Of a stretch of 19,498 nt of DNA, positions 6,959 through 14,669 are shown in pieces. The stretch covers positions 1-19,498 of the forward strand of contig JANXQX010000035.1 of NCBI GenBank assembly GCA_025353305.1, written 5' to 3'. Within the stretch, counting starts at the first letter, position 1. Each line of letters begins with the position of its first letter. A program made the translations under genes and the position numbers. This stretch comes from Holophagaceae bacterium (GTDB lineage Bacteria > Acidobacteriota > Holophagae > Holophagales > Holophagaceae). The notes under the pieces are model-generated. The model was not told where the DNA came from. It worked only from the letters and a program-made list of their open reading frames with translations, and searched no databases.

Positions 6959-6983
6959 AATTTTCTGATGTCAGGTAAAAATT
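6959..6983. repeat. AT-rich hairpin after the thioesterase gene
   Basis: AATTTT-CTGA-tg-TCAG-gta-AAAATT can fold into a stem of 6 plus 3-4 pairs with a 3-base bulge, 28 bases past the thioesterase stop. It could help end transcription, but it has no G/C core or clear U-tract, so the assignment is weak. Confidence 0.25.
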
Positions 6984-7045
6984 CCAAGCGAGTCCACTCA
7001 TGGTGCAAACCCAACTCTCTTCGCAGCTTGGGAATTCGTTCAACC

Positions 7046-7078
7046 CGGGTCCGTTGGCGGGCTTTAGAACGGGACCCG
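7046..7078. repeat. Inverted repeat upstream of a lipoprotein gene
   Basis: CGGGTCC (7046-7052) and GGACCCG (7072-7078) are exact complements separated by 19 bases. They lie 43-75 bases upstream of the lipoprotein start at 7121. It could be an operator or an RNA hairpin in the leader; nothing distinguishes these. Confidence 0.25.
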
Positions 7079-7120
7079 TCAGGCTGCCGCGCCGGGCAGA
7101 TTGCATCGTAGGGCTCAACC

Positions 7121-7612
7121 ATGAAGCCTGATTTTCCATCACTCCTTATTTGCCTTCTCCTGATCGCTGTTTGCCCTGCTTGCTCCCGGCAATCGCCAGA
7201 TCCCAGCGAGAGCGGGGATTGCAGCGCAGCCATCCTGAACCCGAGCGCTGCGATCACATCGATGAATGGTCATCCGGTTTCGAGCGGGGTTGACCTTCCT
7301 GCCCAGCTGCTGAATGGTGAATCGATAGAAATCGCCGTCGACTATTCGATCATCAGGATCGTCAATTCATGTGGCGATAGCTACGACGGCCAACTCACTC
7401 TTTCACTTTCAAATCTCCCGCAAGGTGTCAGCGCAACCTTCGACCCGGTTGTCGTTCCTGTGAGCACAAGTTATTGGGCCCAGGCAAGCCGCCTTCATCT
7501 CAATATCGCCAGTTCAGTCCCCGATGGTGCCATTCCACTGGATCTGCGAGCCCAGGAATATTCAATCAGCAGCCCGAACTACCGGATAGTCCTGGCGACA
7601 AGATACGAATGA
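7121..7612 (+). CDS. Putative lipoprotein, unknown function
   Basis: This encodes 163 residues. It starts with a hydrophobic signal (SLLICLLLIAVCPAC), and the Cys at residue 21 is followed by SRQSPDPSES, as expected after a lipid-anchor Cys. The -3 residue is atypical, so a Sec signal is the alternative. The mature part is rich in beta-strand-forming residues (IEIAVDYSIIRIV, QLTLSLSNLPQGVSATF, YRIVLATRYE). The Leu-Pro-x-G-V-x-A-x-F pattern is common in bacterial Ig-like or cadherin-like extracellular domains. A weak AGGG lies 7-8 bases upstream of the ATG. It shares a 17-of-18-base match, including the SGDCSA codons, with the broken Ig lipoprotein at 938-955. Confidence 0.65.
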   Translation: MKPDFPSLLICLLLIAVCPACSRQSPDPSESGDCSAAILNPSAAITSMNGHPVSSGVDLPAQLLNGESIEIAVDYSIIRIVNSCGDSYDGQLTLSLSNLPQGVSATFDPVVVPVSTSYWAQASRLHLNIASSVPDGAIPLDLRAQEYSISSPNYRIVLATRYE

Positions 7613-7750
7613 ACCCAATGCGCTTCACGCCGGGCCACCCGGATTTGCGGGCCGGATGCCTGCAGGCGCTCTGCGCCCCCCCGCGAAGCGATTCCGGGCC
7701 GGAACCATCCTGTGTGGAGCGGTGAGTCTCGATTTTTTTTGATCTTTAAC

Positions 7751-7780
7751 CTGTATGAATCTGTGTGAATCTGTGGATCA
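7751..7780 (+). repeat. Three tandem imperfect decamers
   Basis: Three consecutive 10-base units ctgtatgaat / ctgtgtgaat / ctgtggatca follow a run of eight T (7733-7740). The unit length is one helical turn. The block is 54 bases upstream of the oxidoreductase start and is AT-richer than its surroundings. It may be regulatory or a dispersed intergenic repeat; both are unproven. Confidence 0.45.
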
Positions 7781-7833
7781 TATTTACTTTTTTGCACGCA
7801 ACTTGGCATCAGGCAGGCGGACTGGAAGCTCGG

Positions 7834-8946
7834 ATGAGACTACTTGTATTGGGCGGATACGGCGGAACAGGGAAGGTGTTTTGTCGATATCTTCTCAAAG
7901 AAACCAGTCTGGACGTCATCGTCGCCGGACGGAACCAGCGACGAGCCGATGCCTGGGCCGCGACATTGAAGGCGGAATTCCCGCCCGGCCGGATCTCCAG
8001 CCGGCCGGTCGACGCTTCCGATCGGAGCAGTCTTCGCGAGGCGTTCCGGAACATCGATTTCGTGCTGGTGGCAGCCACCACGACCCGATTCGCGAAGCAG
8101 ATCGCCGAAGCGGCGCTGGAATCGAGAATCGATTACCTGGACATCTACTACCGGCAGGATGTCTATCCGGTGCTCGCATCCTTGACAGAACGGATCGCCA
8201 AGTCCGGGCAGTGCTTCATCACCCAGGCCGGGTTCCATCCGGGACTGCCCGCCGCCTTCATCCGCAAGGGCGCCACTTATCTGGACACGTATGACAGCGC
8301 CATCGTCGCCTTCGCGATGAACGCGCGCATCGAGAATCCCGAGTCGGTCTATGAGCTGGTGGACGCCTTGGCCGACTACAAAGTGGATGTCTTCAAGGAC
8401 GGCCAGTGGCGGCCCGGGACCTACAAAGATGCGGTGACGATCGATTTCGGCGCGCGGGTCGGCATCAAGAGCTGCGTTCCCCTCGAGATGCTTGAGATCA
8501 GGCCTCTCCCGGAGCTGCTCCACTTGAAGGAAACCGGTGTGTATGCGGCTGGATTCAACTGGTTTGTCGACTATATTGTCTGCCCGCTCATCATGCTGTC
8601 CCAGAAGATCCGAAAGGGTTCGCTCCGCCGGTTCTGGGCCAAGGCGCTCGTCTGGGGTATGAACCATTGCTCACGCGCCGAGGAGGGGCTGGTGTTCGTG
8701 CTTCACGCGAAAGGCAGCAGGGGCGGGATCCTCCAGGAGATTTCGATCAGGTCTGAACACCGCAGCGCTTATGACTTCACGGTCATCCCAGTGATCGCCG
8801 CCTTGAAGCAATACCTTGACGGTTCGATTCGGAAACCCGCCCTCTGGATGATGGGACACATCGTGGATCCCGACCGGCTGCTCGATGACATGGCGAAGAT
8901 GGGTGTCGATATTCAAACCCTGGTCACGAGGAAACACGCCAGATGA
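7834..8946 (+). CDS. Saccharopine dehydrogenase-like NAD(P)-binding oxidoreductase
   Basis: This encodes 370 residues. The ATG at 7834 is chosen because the Rossmann nucleotide-binding motif starts immediately (MRLLVLGGYGGTGKVFCRYL, with GGYGGTG at residues 7-13). The upstream in-frame extension encodes no homologous sequence. Next come VIVAGRN, a typical cofactor-selecting loop, and FVLVAATT around residue 75. Then come the substrate-domain pieces DYLDIYYRQ and TQAGFHPGLPAAFIRKG, which are characteristic of the saccharopine-dehydrogenase/trans-acting enoyl reductase group. Long hydrophobic stretches around residues 235-255 suggest a membrane-associated segment. The actual substrate is unknown. 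The next gene starts 28 bases downstream and is probably co-transcribed. Confidence 0.85.
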   Translation: MRLLVLGGYGGTGKVFCRYLLKETSLDVIVAGRNQRRADAWAATLKAEFPPGRISSRPVDASDRSSLREAFRNIDFVLVAATTTRFAKQIAEAALESRIDYLDIYYRQDVYPVLASLTERIAKSGQCFITQAGFHPGLPAAFIRKGATYLDTYDSAIVAFAMNARIENPESVYELVDALADYKVDVFKDGQWRPGTYKDAVTIDFGARVGIKSCVPLEMLEIRPLPELLHLKETGVYAAGFNWFVDYIVCPLIMLSQKIRKGSLRRFWAKALVWGMNHCSRAEEGLVFVLHAKGSRGGILQEISIRSEHRSAYDFTVIPVIAALKQYLDGSIRKPALWMMGHIVDPDRLLDDMAKMGVDIQTLVTRKHAR

Positions 8947-8974
8947 CTTTCATCGACAAATCCAGGGGGCAACC

Positions 8975-9493
8975 ATGAAACGGCTGCGCTACAACGTTGC
9001 AATGAGCCTCGATGGATTCATCGCCGGTCCAAACGGGGAATACGATTGGATACCCGAAGACCCAGGCGTGGATTTCGTGGCATTGTTCGCAGAATTCGAC
9101 AGCTTTGTGATGGGGAGAAAGACCTACGAAATGGCGCAAGCCCTGGGGGATGGGAACCCCACCAAGGGCCGCTCCATCCTGGTCGTCTCCAAAACATTGC
9201 CTGAGCCCGGAATTCCTGGTGTCGAGGTTGTGCGGGAAGCCATCCCTGAACGGATCCGCCTCCAAAAGGCCAACGCCCAAAAAGATGTCTGGCTGTTCGG
9301 CGGCGGCACCCTCTTCCGCTACCTCCTGGACCAGGGATTGGTCGACCGCGTCGAGGTGTCGGTGATCCCTATCCTGCTGGGTGGCGGCATCCGGCTGGTG
9401 CCCGATGGCCGGGCGCAAAGCCTGCGCCTCGTGAGCAACGAGGCCTTGCCGAACGGGATCCTGCAGCTGGTTTATTCGGTTGCCACCACCTGA
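8975..9493 (+). CDS. Dihydrofolate reductase-like (RibD C-terminal) protein
   Basis: This encodes 172 residues. The ATG at 8975 has AGGGGG at 8964-8969. The motifs are the standard ones for the family: NVAMSLDGFIAGPNGEYDW at the start, VMGRKTYE near residue 47, ILVVSKTL, WLFGGGTLFRYLLDQGLVD near residue 110, and VIPILLGGGIRLV. The fold binds NADPH and reduces a pterin- or pyrimidine-like substrate. Members outside RibD and FolA, like this YyaP/YwjB-type form, have no assigned reaction. Length is normal. It is downstream of the oxidoreductase by 28 bases. Confidence 0.9.
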   Translation: MKRLRYNVAMSLDGFIAGPNGEYDWIPEDPGVDFVALFAEFDSFVMGRKTYEMAQALGDGNPTKGRSILVVSKTLPEPGIPGVEVVREAIPERIRLQKANAQKDVWLFGGGTLFRYLLDQGLVDRVEVSVIPILLGGGIRLVPDGRAQSLRLVSNEALPNGILQLVYSVATT

Positions 9494-9748
9494 ACCCTTG
9501 CTCAAGCAGGGTGTGCCAGCGGGCCTGGAGCCTGGGCCGGGAGCCTGGACCGGATTCCATCCGGGGGCTTAGCTGAATCTGAATACGCATAAGGACCCAA
9601 CCACTCGTTCTACCTGGACCCGGTGGCTTTGGTCCGGTTAACGTTCTTCGTCAGGCCACCCATGATCTCAACTCCCCGATAAACGAAATATCCGATCTTA
9701 TTCGGGGATTCTTCACCGGATTGCGGATTGCTGAAGCCGAGAAACAAG
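9494..9748. other. 255-bp intergenic region
   Basis: This stretch has no convincing open frame. It contains several short inverted repeats: CCCTTGCT/AGCAGGG just after the stop, CCGGAT/ATCCGG near 9550, GGACC/GGTCC at 9616-9635 and the longer one at 9673-9708. None has a following T-run. The transcript of the preceding pair probably ends here and the DUF3667 promoter should lie here. Confidence 0.4.
9673..9708. repeat. Inverted repeat upstream of the DUF3667 gene
   Basis: TCCCCGATAA (9673-9682) pairs with TTATTCGGGGA (9698-9708), giving a 10-bp stem with one bulged base around a 15-base AT-rich loop. It lies 40-75 bases before the start at 9749. It could be a terminator without a U-tract or an operator for the gene. 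Confidence 0.4.
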
Positions 9749-10564
9749 ATGGAATCCGCAGACCGCTCGACCCATTGCCACAATTGCGGCGAACCGCTGA
9801 CAGGGCCCTACTGCGCCGCCTGTGGGCAGAAGGATGAGGAGCGGATCCTGCCCATGAAGCACCTGCTCCATGAGGTGTTCCACGACATCGTGCATCTGGA
9901 CGCGCGGTTCCTTGGAACCATCAAAAGGCTGATCGTTCCCGGGGGGCTGACGCAGGAATACCTTGAGGGGCGGCGCGCCCGGTGGTTTCCGCCCTTCCGG
10001 CTCTATCTCATCGTGAGCCTGGTCTTTTTCGCGGTGGGCTCCTTCAAACCACCTTCGAAGGAATTCCGGATCACGGTCAACAAGCCCGCCCAGGTGGTCA
10101 CGCTGGACGGGAAGGCGGTACGGGATGATTCCACCGGGTCACGCCTGGAGAAGCGGGCCGAGGAGATCAATCGCGATCCCACGGCCTTCCTTGCGAAGCT
10201 CTTTGCCTGGCTCCCCCGGGTCTTCTTCGTGCTGCTGCCGATCTTCGCGCTCCTGCTGAAGGTCGCCTATTTACGCACCCGCACCCTGTTCGCGGTGCAT
10301 GCGATCTTTTCCCTGCACGAGCATGCCTTTGCCTTCCTGCTGCTCACCGTGACCGGTTTGCTGAGCTTTGTGCCCTACGTCCGATCCGTGCGCGGTCTGC
10401 TGATGTTCTACCTGCCCATCCACCTGCTCCTGGGAATGAGGCGCATCTACCGGCAAGGCTGGCTCATCACGATGTTCAAGGCCGCCGTGGTCGGCACGCT
10501 TCACCTGGCCACAGTCGTGGCCGTCCTGGTCCTTACCGTCCTGATGCTGATGTTCCTGACCTAG
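9749..10564 (+). CDS. DUF3667 zinc-ribbon membrane protein
   Basis: This encodes 271 residues. The N-terminal zinc ribbon is C10-x2-C13 ... C22-x2-C25 (THCHNCGEPLTGPYCAACGQ). It is followed by an amphipathic region ending LTQEYLEGRRARWFPPFRLYL, the conserved entry to the membrane part of DUF3667. Four or five hydrophobic helices follow: about residues 85-100, 155-180, 190-215, 220-235 and 245-270. The loop between the first and second helices is periplasmic or cytoplasmic and polar (residues about 105-150). The function is unknown. The start at 9749 is taken because the ribbon begins nearby; no strong ribosome site is visible, and a TTG 21 bases upstream is possible. Confidence 0.85.
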   Translation: MESADRSTHCHNCGEPLTGPYCAACGQKDEERILPMKHLLHEVFHDIVHLDARFLGTIKRLIVPGGLTQEYLEGRRARWFPPFRLYLIVSLVFFAVGSFKPPSKEFRITVNKPAQVVTLDGKAVRDDSTGSRLEKRAEEINRDPTAFLAKLFAWLPRVFFVLLPIFALLLKVAYLRTRTLFAVHAIFSLHEHAFAFLLLTVTGLLSFVPYVRSVRGLLMFYLPIHLLLGMRRIYRQGWLITMFKAAVVGTLHLATVVAVLVLTVLMLMFLT

Positions 10565-10621
10565 TCCGAATTCCGAGATGTGACGGAATACCCACCGGAA
10601 GGGATTAGCTTTTGAGTGCTG

Positions 10622-10660
10622 GGCGGGGCCGGCGCACCGGAAAACTCCCCGCCTTTCTTC
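10622..10660 (+). terminator. Probable rho-independent terminator
   Basis: GGCGGGG (10622-10628) pairs perfectly with CCCCGCC (10647-10653). The loop contains a second small CCGG/CCGG stem, and TTTCTTC follows at 10654-10660. It lies 58 bases after the DUF3667 stop and just before the ribosome site of the next gene, so it should separate the two transcripts or attenuate read-through. Confidence 0.5.
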
Positions 10661-10676
10661 AGGGACGAGGTTCGCG

Positions 10677-11093
10677 ATGACGCTAAGAGAAAGGGTTTCA
10701 CAGTTGGACGATTATTCAGGGGAGTTGGCCCAGGCCCTGGAGAAATTAGAAATAGAGCGTTCCCGGGGCGCCCTCAACCGGGATGAACAGCTGGATTTCC
10801 TGGGGGATCTCCGCCGGACCATGGTGGCGAAGGATCTTTCACCTCTTAAAAAACAGGGCATGGTGGCTCTTCTGTTGGGTGTGGTGGCCGGAGCGGCCGC
10901 CGCCTTCCTGCCCCCCGGCATCGCTAACCAGACAGAGATCCGGTATAGCGCCGGTGGCCTGGCCCTGCTTTTCCTGGCCTTCTCCACCTGGACCTTCATC
11001 CGCTACTTCAGGAGGCGCCGGCGCGACAACGTGTGGCTGGGGCGGCTGGAGGAAGCCGTGGCCAAGGGCGGGACCATCTTCGACGTTCCCTGA
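10677..11093 (+). CDS. Two-helix membrane protein, unknown
   Basis: This encodes 138 residues. The ATG at 10677 has GAGG at 10667-10670. The first 60 residues are charged and helical (coiled-coil-like, with QLDDYSGELAQALEKLEIER). Two membrane helices follow at about residues 61-79 (Ala/Gly-rich) and 91-110, then an Arg-rich patch (FRRRRR) and a soluble C-terminus ending GGTIFDVP. The basic patch after helix 2 places both termini in the cytoplasm by the positive-inside rule. No family is recognised. The DUF488 gene begins 24 bases downstream. Confidence 0.65.
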   Translation: MTLRERVSQLDDYSGELAQALEKLEIERSRGALNRDEQLDFLGDLRRTMVAKDLSPLKKQGMVALLLGVVAGAAAAFLPPGIANQTEIRYSAGGLALLFLAFSTWTFIRYFRRRRRDNVWLGRLEEAVAKGGTIFDVP

Positions 11094-11117
11094 AACCGAT
11101 CCAACCAGGAGGCAGCC

Positions 11118-11504
11118 TTGGCCATACGTGTCGTCAGGCTCGGGGACCCGCGCGGCAAGGACGAGGGGACTCGCATCGGCACAGTGCGACGTCCGCCCCG
11201 GGGCGTTCCGAAAAGCGAGTTCGCTGCCCAAAACTGGTATGACGTCTGGTTTCCAAACCTCGCACCCAGCGCAGAACTTGTGAAGCTGGGGCAGGAAGCC
11301 ACAACTCCTGCCCACTGGGCCGCCTTCTTCAAGAAATACCGCGCCGAGATGTCTGCGCCCGAAACCAGCCATTGCCTCGAACTGTTGGCCGCCCTTTCGC
11401 ACCATAGCAACTTTTCCGTCGGGTGCTATTGCGAGGATGAAACCCGCTGCCATCGCTCCGCGCTGCGGGACCTGCTCTGCGAGAAAGGCGCGAAGATCGA
11501 ATAG
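11118..11504 (+). CDS. DUF488 family protein
   Basis: This encodes 128 residues from a TTG start at 11118, supported by AGGAGG at 11107-11112 five bases upstream. The DUF488 hallmarks are visible: R-L-G-D-P at the N-terminus, WYDVWFPNLAPSAEL in the middle, W...F...Y around residue 70, and the C-terminal GCYCEDETRCHRSALRDLL with its C-x-C...C-H-R cluster. The family is thought to be a small nucleotide- or nucleic-acid-related enzyme fold, with no settled reaction. Length matches. It is 24 bases behind the membrane-protein gene, so it is probably in the same transcript. Confidence 0.9.
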   Translation: MAIRVVRLGDPRGKDEGTRIGTVRRPPRGVPKSEFAAQNWYDVWFPNLAPSAELVKLGQEATTPAHWAAFFKKYRAEMSAPETSHCLELLAALSHHSNFSVGCYCEDETRCHRSALRDLLCEKGAKIE

Positions 11505-11659
11505 TCGCGCCATGGATCCATCGGCAGCTACCCTACTCGTTCAAACTGGGCGATCATGCGGGTCTGCCCTGGCGCTTTGATTCTCTGGACCAGGGTCAGG
11601 CCGGTTGGCCACCAACGTCCGGCGCAAACTCCCATCATCTGCCACTGAAGGAGCATCAC

Positions 11660-12085
11660 GTGAATCCCGCCACGCAAATCATTCCCGGCGCGGAAGGCGA
11701 AGCCAGTGTCGTGGTCACCCGGGAACTGACCGTCCGCCACTTCCGCCCGAATATGCCCGAGGTCTACGGCACCCCGTTCATGATCTATCTGATGGAGGTG
11801 GCCGCTGATGAGGCTATCCAGGCGAGCCTGCCCTCCGGATGGGTGTCGGTGGGGGTGGAGGTCCACATCCGCCATCTGGCGCCGACACCGGTGGGCAGGA
11901 CCGTGACCGCCAAGGCCACGGTCACTGGAGTAAGCGACAAGTTGATCACCTTCGACGTGCAGGCGCACGACGGCTTCAACCTCATTGGCACGGGCACCCA
12001 CACGCGCGCGCCCATCGAACTGGCGCGATTTGAGCAAGCGCTTTCCAATCATTCAGAGCAGGCTCCAAGAGAAAGACCACTCTAA
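11660..12085 (+). CDS. FlK-like acyl-CoA thioesterase (hotdog)
   Basis: This encodes 141 residues from a GTG start at 11660 with AAGGAG at 11647-11652. The sequence GTPFMIYLMEVAADEAI...SVGVEVHIRHLAPTPVG is the core of the FlK/thioesterase-superfamily hotdog fold. The putative catalytic residues Thr38, Glu46 and His72 have the same spacing (8 and 26) as the Thr42-Glu50-His76 triad known for fluoroacetyl-CoA thioesterase. Most relatives act on other small acyl-CoA substrates, so fluoroacetate defence is not implied. A C-terminal ARFEQAL motif is also typical. It is a single-gene unit in the cytoplasm. Confidence 0.85.
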   Translation: MNPATQIIPGAEGEASVVVTRELTVRHFRPNMPEVYGTPFMIYLMEVAADEAIQASLPSGWVSVGVEVHIRHLAPTPVGRTVTAKATVTGVSDKLITFDVQAHDGFNLIGTGTHTRAPIELARFEQALSNHSEQAPRERPL

Positions 12086-12257
12086 TCCTTCTTCATGGCG
12101 ATCCTGCTTGTGCTCTCAAGTTGGGCTGGTGCAACTGCCGGCCTGTCGCGCTTGCAAGACCAGCTTCCTGATTTCCCCGCGTCCAAGCTTGGATGGGCTG
12201 TCCCGGGCCAGCCAAATTCAATTGCCAGGTTCCTCTTTCACCCTCTAGCGAGGCCGC

Positions 12258-12878
12258 ATGCAATCCAAAGAGCACTGGGAGCGCATCTATTCGACCAAGG
12301 CACCGGACTCCGTCAGCTGGTTCCAGACGCATGCGGAGCGGTCGCAGAACCTGATCCGCGATACAGGGGTACCCCTGACGGCTTCGATCATTGATGTCGG
12401 CGGCGGGGCCTCCACGCTGGTCGACGGCCTGTTAGCGACCGGCTTCAAAGCGATCACGGTGCTTGATCTTGCAGCTGCCGCGCTTGGAGCCGCCAAGAAT
12501 CGACTTGGGGCCTTGGGCGCAGATGTGCTCTGGCTGGAAGCGGACATCACTGAAATCGAGCTTCCCATGCATGCCTACGATGTCTGGCATGACCGGGCGG
12601 TATTCCACTTCCTGGACACACGGGAAAAAAGGCAAGCCTATGTCCGGGCCGCGACGCGCGCGGTCAAGCCAGGCGGGCATGTCATCGTCGCCACGTTTGC
12701 GGAAGATGGCCCGGCCCGATGCAGCGGGTTGCCGGTGGTGCGATACGGAGCCGAAGCATTGCGCGCTGAGTTCGGTGAATCATTTGCGCTGGCCGGGCAC
12801 GAGCTGGAGACGCATCACACGCCTTCGGGTTCGGTACAGCAGTTCCTGTATTGCCACTTCAGGAAGCTCGGGCCGTGA
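12258..12878 (+). CDS. Class I SAM-dependent methyltransferase
   Basis: This encodes 206 residues. The start at 12258 follows a GAGG 8 bases upstream and gives the family-typical opening SKEHWERIYSTKAPDSVSWF. Motif I (SAM-binding IIDVGGGAST) is at residues 44-53, motif II (ITVLDLAAAALG) around 66, motif III (DVLWLEADITE) around 88, and the post-motif YDVWHDRAVFHFL is near residue 105, followed by VKPGGHVIVATFAEDGP. This close-knit family acts on small molecules, but the acceptor is unknown. It has no neighbour that would identify a substrate. Confidence 0.9.
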   Translation: MQSKEHWERIYSTKAPDSVSWFQTHAERSQNLIRDTGVPLTASIIDVGGGASTLVDGLLATGFKAITVLDLAAAALGAAKNRLGALGADVLWLEADITEIELPMHAYDVWHDRAVFHFLDTREKRQAYVRAATRAVKPGGHVIVATFAEDGPARCSGLPVVRYGAEALRAEFGESFALAGHELETHHTPSGSVQQFLYCHFRKLGP

Positions 12879-12950
12879 TCGGCGCACATCGGCGCTCCGC
12901 TTTCGCGGGGCACTCGTGTCTAATGTCAGGACGGGAAGGATTCAACAGCT

Positions 12951-13613
12951 ATGATTCGAGCGCGAGAAGCACTTGACCGCCTGCGGGAGGGGAACCGGCG
13001 CTTCGTGTCGGAGGTCAGGAGCCACGATACGCCCACGAGCCAGACGCGCCGCACCGAGTTGGCGGCGGGCCAGGAGCCGTCCGCCATCATTCTCGGCTGT
13101 TCCGATTCACGGGTGCCGGCCGAGATCGTCTTCGACCAGGGGCTGGGCGATCTGTTTGTCATCCGCGTGGCCGGAAACATCGTGGCATCCTCCCTGGTCG
13201 GCAGCGTGGAGTTCGCGGCGGCGCGGTACGGCACGCGGCTGGTGGTGGTCCTGGGGCATACCCAGTGCGGGGCTATCCTGGCGACCCTGGAAGAACTGCA
13301 GCAGCCCACGGAAAACCAGTCGCGGAATCTCCGCTCGATCGTCGACCGCGTGCGGCCCTCCGTGGAAGCGTTGTTGGCGACAGAACTTCGGCACGACCCG
13401 GAGGCCCTGGTGCGGCAGGCCGTCCGGGCGAACATCCGTGCCTCTGCGGACCATCTGCGCCACGGCTCGGAAGTGCTCGAGCAGCTGATCCAGAAAGACG
13501 GACTCCTTGTGGTAGGTGCGGAGTATTCGCTGGAGACCGGCGTCGTTGAATTCTTCGATGGTGTGCCGGAGGGGACTGACCATGGCCCGCGGCGGTTCCT
13601 GGGAAACCTATGA
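12951..13613 (+). CDS. Beta-class carbonic anhydrase
   Basis: This encodes 220 residues and interconverts CO2 and bicarbonate. The zinc ligands are C50, H103 and C106, with the D52-R54 dyad: CSDSRVPAE at 50-58 and GHTQCGAI at 102-109. Other family motifs are FVIRVAGNIV and GSVEFAA. The C-terminus has the standard LVVGAEYSLETGVVEFF. A GGGAAGG 11 bases before the ATG is a rather distant ribosome site. The stop overlaps the next start by four bases (ATGA), so translation of the two genes is coupled. No signal peptide is seen, so it is cytoplasmic. Confidence 0.95.
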   Translation: MIRAREALDRLREGNRRFVSEVRSHDTPTSQTRRTELAAGQEPSAIILGCSDSRVPAEIVFDQGLGDLFVIRVAGNIVASSLVGSVEFAAARYGTRLVVVLGHTQCGAILATLEELQQPTENQSRNLRSIVDRVRPSVEALLATELRHDPEALVRQAVRANIRASADHLRHGSEVLEQLIQKDGLLVVGAEYSLETGVVEFFDGVPEGTDHGPRRFLGNL

Positions 13614-14095
13614 GCGCTGCTGATCGCGGCGACACCGCAGGCGTCCCTTTTCCGCCTCCGCTCGCGTTCCTTTCAGGGCTGGTGGCTGGTTTCGGGCTTC
13701 ACCATTTCTTTCCCGTGCCCATCCTGCTGGCATCCCCGGGCATCGATACGCTCAAGTATGTCGGCGCCGCCTTGTTCTTCTTCGGCATTGCCCTGGCCGT
13801 GACCGCATTCATTTCCTTCCGCAGGGCGAGGACGAGTCCATTTCCGGAGCGTCCCAGCACATCCCTAGTCGTGCGGGGGCCGTTCCGGTTCACCAGGAAT
13901 CCTTTGTATCTGAGCATGTCGCTCATCCATGCAGGCTTCTGCCTGTTCCTGAATGCCCTATGGCCGTTGTTGCTCCTTGCCCCGGCCCTCGCAGCCATAC
14001 GCCACTTTGTCATCGCACGGGAAGAGCGGTACCTGCTCCGGCTCTTCGGAGCCGAATATGAAGACTATTGCCGGAGGGTGCGCCGCTGGCTGTAA
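13610..14095 (+). CDS. Isoprenylcysteine carboxyl methyltransferase-family membrane protein
   Basis: This encodes 161 residues and starts within the stop of the carbonic anhydrase gene. There are four probable membrane helices: residues about 15-35, 47-66, 100-118 and 120-132. Between helices 2 and 3 lies VVRGPFRFTRNPLYLSM, and near the end REERYLLRLFGAEYEDYCRRVRRW. Both are the SAM-binding signatures of the PEMT/ICMT family. Bacterial members methylate lipids or small molecules in the inner membrane; the substrate is unknown. Pairing with carbonic anhydrase suggests a shared transcript, not necessarily a shared pathway. Confidence 0.85.
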   Translation: MSAADRGDTAGVPFPPPLAFLSGLVAGFGLHHFFPVPILLASPGIDTLKYVGAALFFFGIALAVTAFISFRRARTSPFPERPSTSLVVRGPFRFTRNPLYLSMSLIHAGFCLFLNALWPLLLLAPALAAIRHFVIAREERYLLRLFGAEYEDYCRRVRRWL

Positions 14096-14177
14096 TCGCA
14101 GGGTGGGCAGCAGCCTGCATGGACGGAACAGTTCCGGAAAGCACGTAGACTGAACTCGCCCATCCATGGAGGCAGCC

Positions 14178-14669
14178 GTGAACCTAAGACGATCCGCACT
14201 TAGTCTCGCTTTGCTGTTCGTCGGCTATTCCGGGCACGCACAAGTGCGCAAGGAAAGCGTGGCGAAGCCGCCGGTGACCGTTGAGCAACAGATCCGCGAA
14301 CTGGAGAACCAATGGGCAGCGGCCATCCAACGGCAGGATGTCGGGGCGATGTCGAATTTCATTGCTGACGGATATTTTCTGGCGATCGGCGCCCAAGGGG
14401 GGAAACTGCGAATCGTTCCAAGGGCTGCCTGGCTGGAAACCTTGAAAGCCTATGAGACGAAGTCATTCACTTTTGATGATGTCCAGGTCCACGCCTATGG
14501 TGGGACCGCTGTGGTCGTCATGCTTTGTACCCAGCAGGCCACCGTCCACGGGCAGGATAGGAGTGCGCAATTTGTCATCACGGATATCTGGGTGAAAGGT
14601 GAAAATGGCTGGCGGGTTGCGGAGAGGCATTCAAGCCGGCCGGAACCGGCCATGGCAGCCCGGCCATGA
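14178..14669 (+). CDS. Secreted NTF2-like (DUF4440) protein
   Basis: This encodes 163 residues. The GTG at 14178 is chosen over an ATG at 14166 because GGAGG (14168-14172) lies 5 bases before it and in fact overlaps the ATG. The protein starts with a Sec signal peptide (MNLRRSALSLALLFVGYSGHAQ). The NTF2-like cone fold is evident from EQQIRELENQWAAAIQRQD, the DGYFLAIGAQGGK strand and FVITDIWVKGENGWRVAERH, the standard final strand of DUF4440. Family members bind small ligands or serve as ketosteroid-isomerase-like enzymes. It is probably periplasmic and stands as a single-gene unit. Confidence 0.85.
   Translation: MNLRRSALSLALLFVGYSGHAQVRKESVAKPPVTVEQQIRELENQWAAAIQRQDVGAMSNFIADGYFLAIGAQGGKLRIVPRAAWLETLKAYETKSFTFDDVQVHAYGGTAVVVMLCTQQATVHGQDRSAQFVITDIWVKGENGWRVAERHSSRPEPAMAARP

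Noticed and set aside
285..9656. ttcgtcaggc appears three times (285-294, 606-615, 9647-9656), each upstream of a plus-strand gene.
   Set aside because: About one such 10-base triple is expected by chance in a window of this size, and distances to the starts (21-93 bases) differ. No flanking similarity beyond a few bases.
14635..14650. GGCCGG-aa-CCGGCC palindrome at the end of the NTF2-like gene.
   Set aside because: It is within the coding region with a 2-base loop and no T-run, so it is not a credible terminator.
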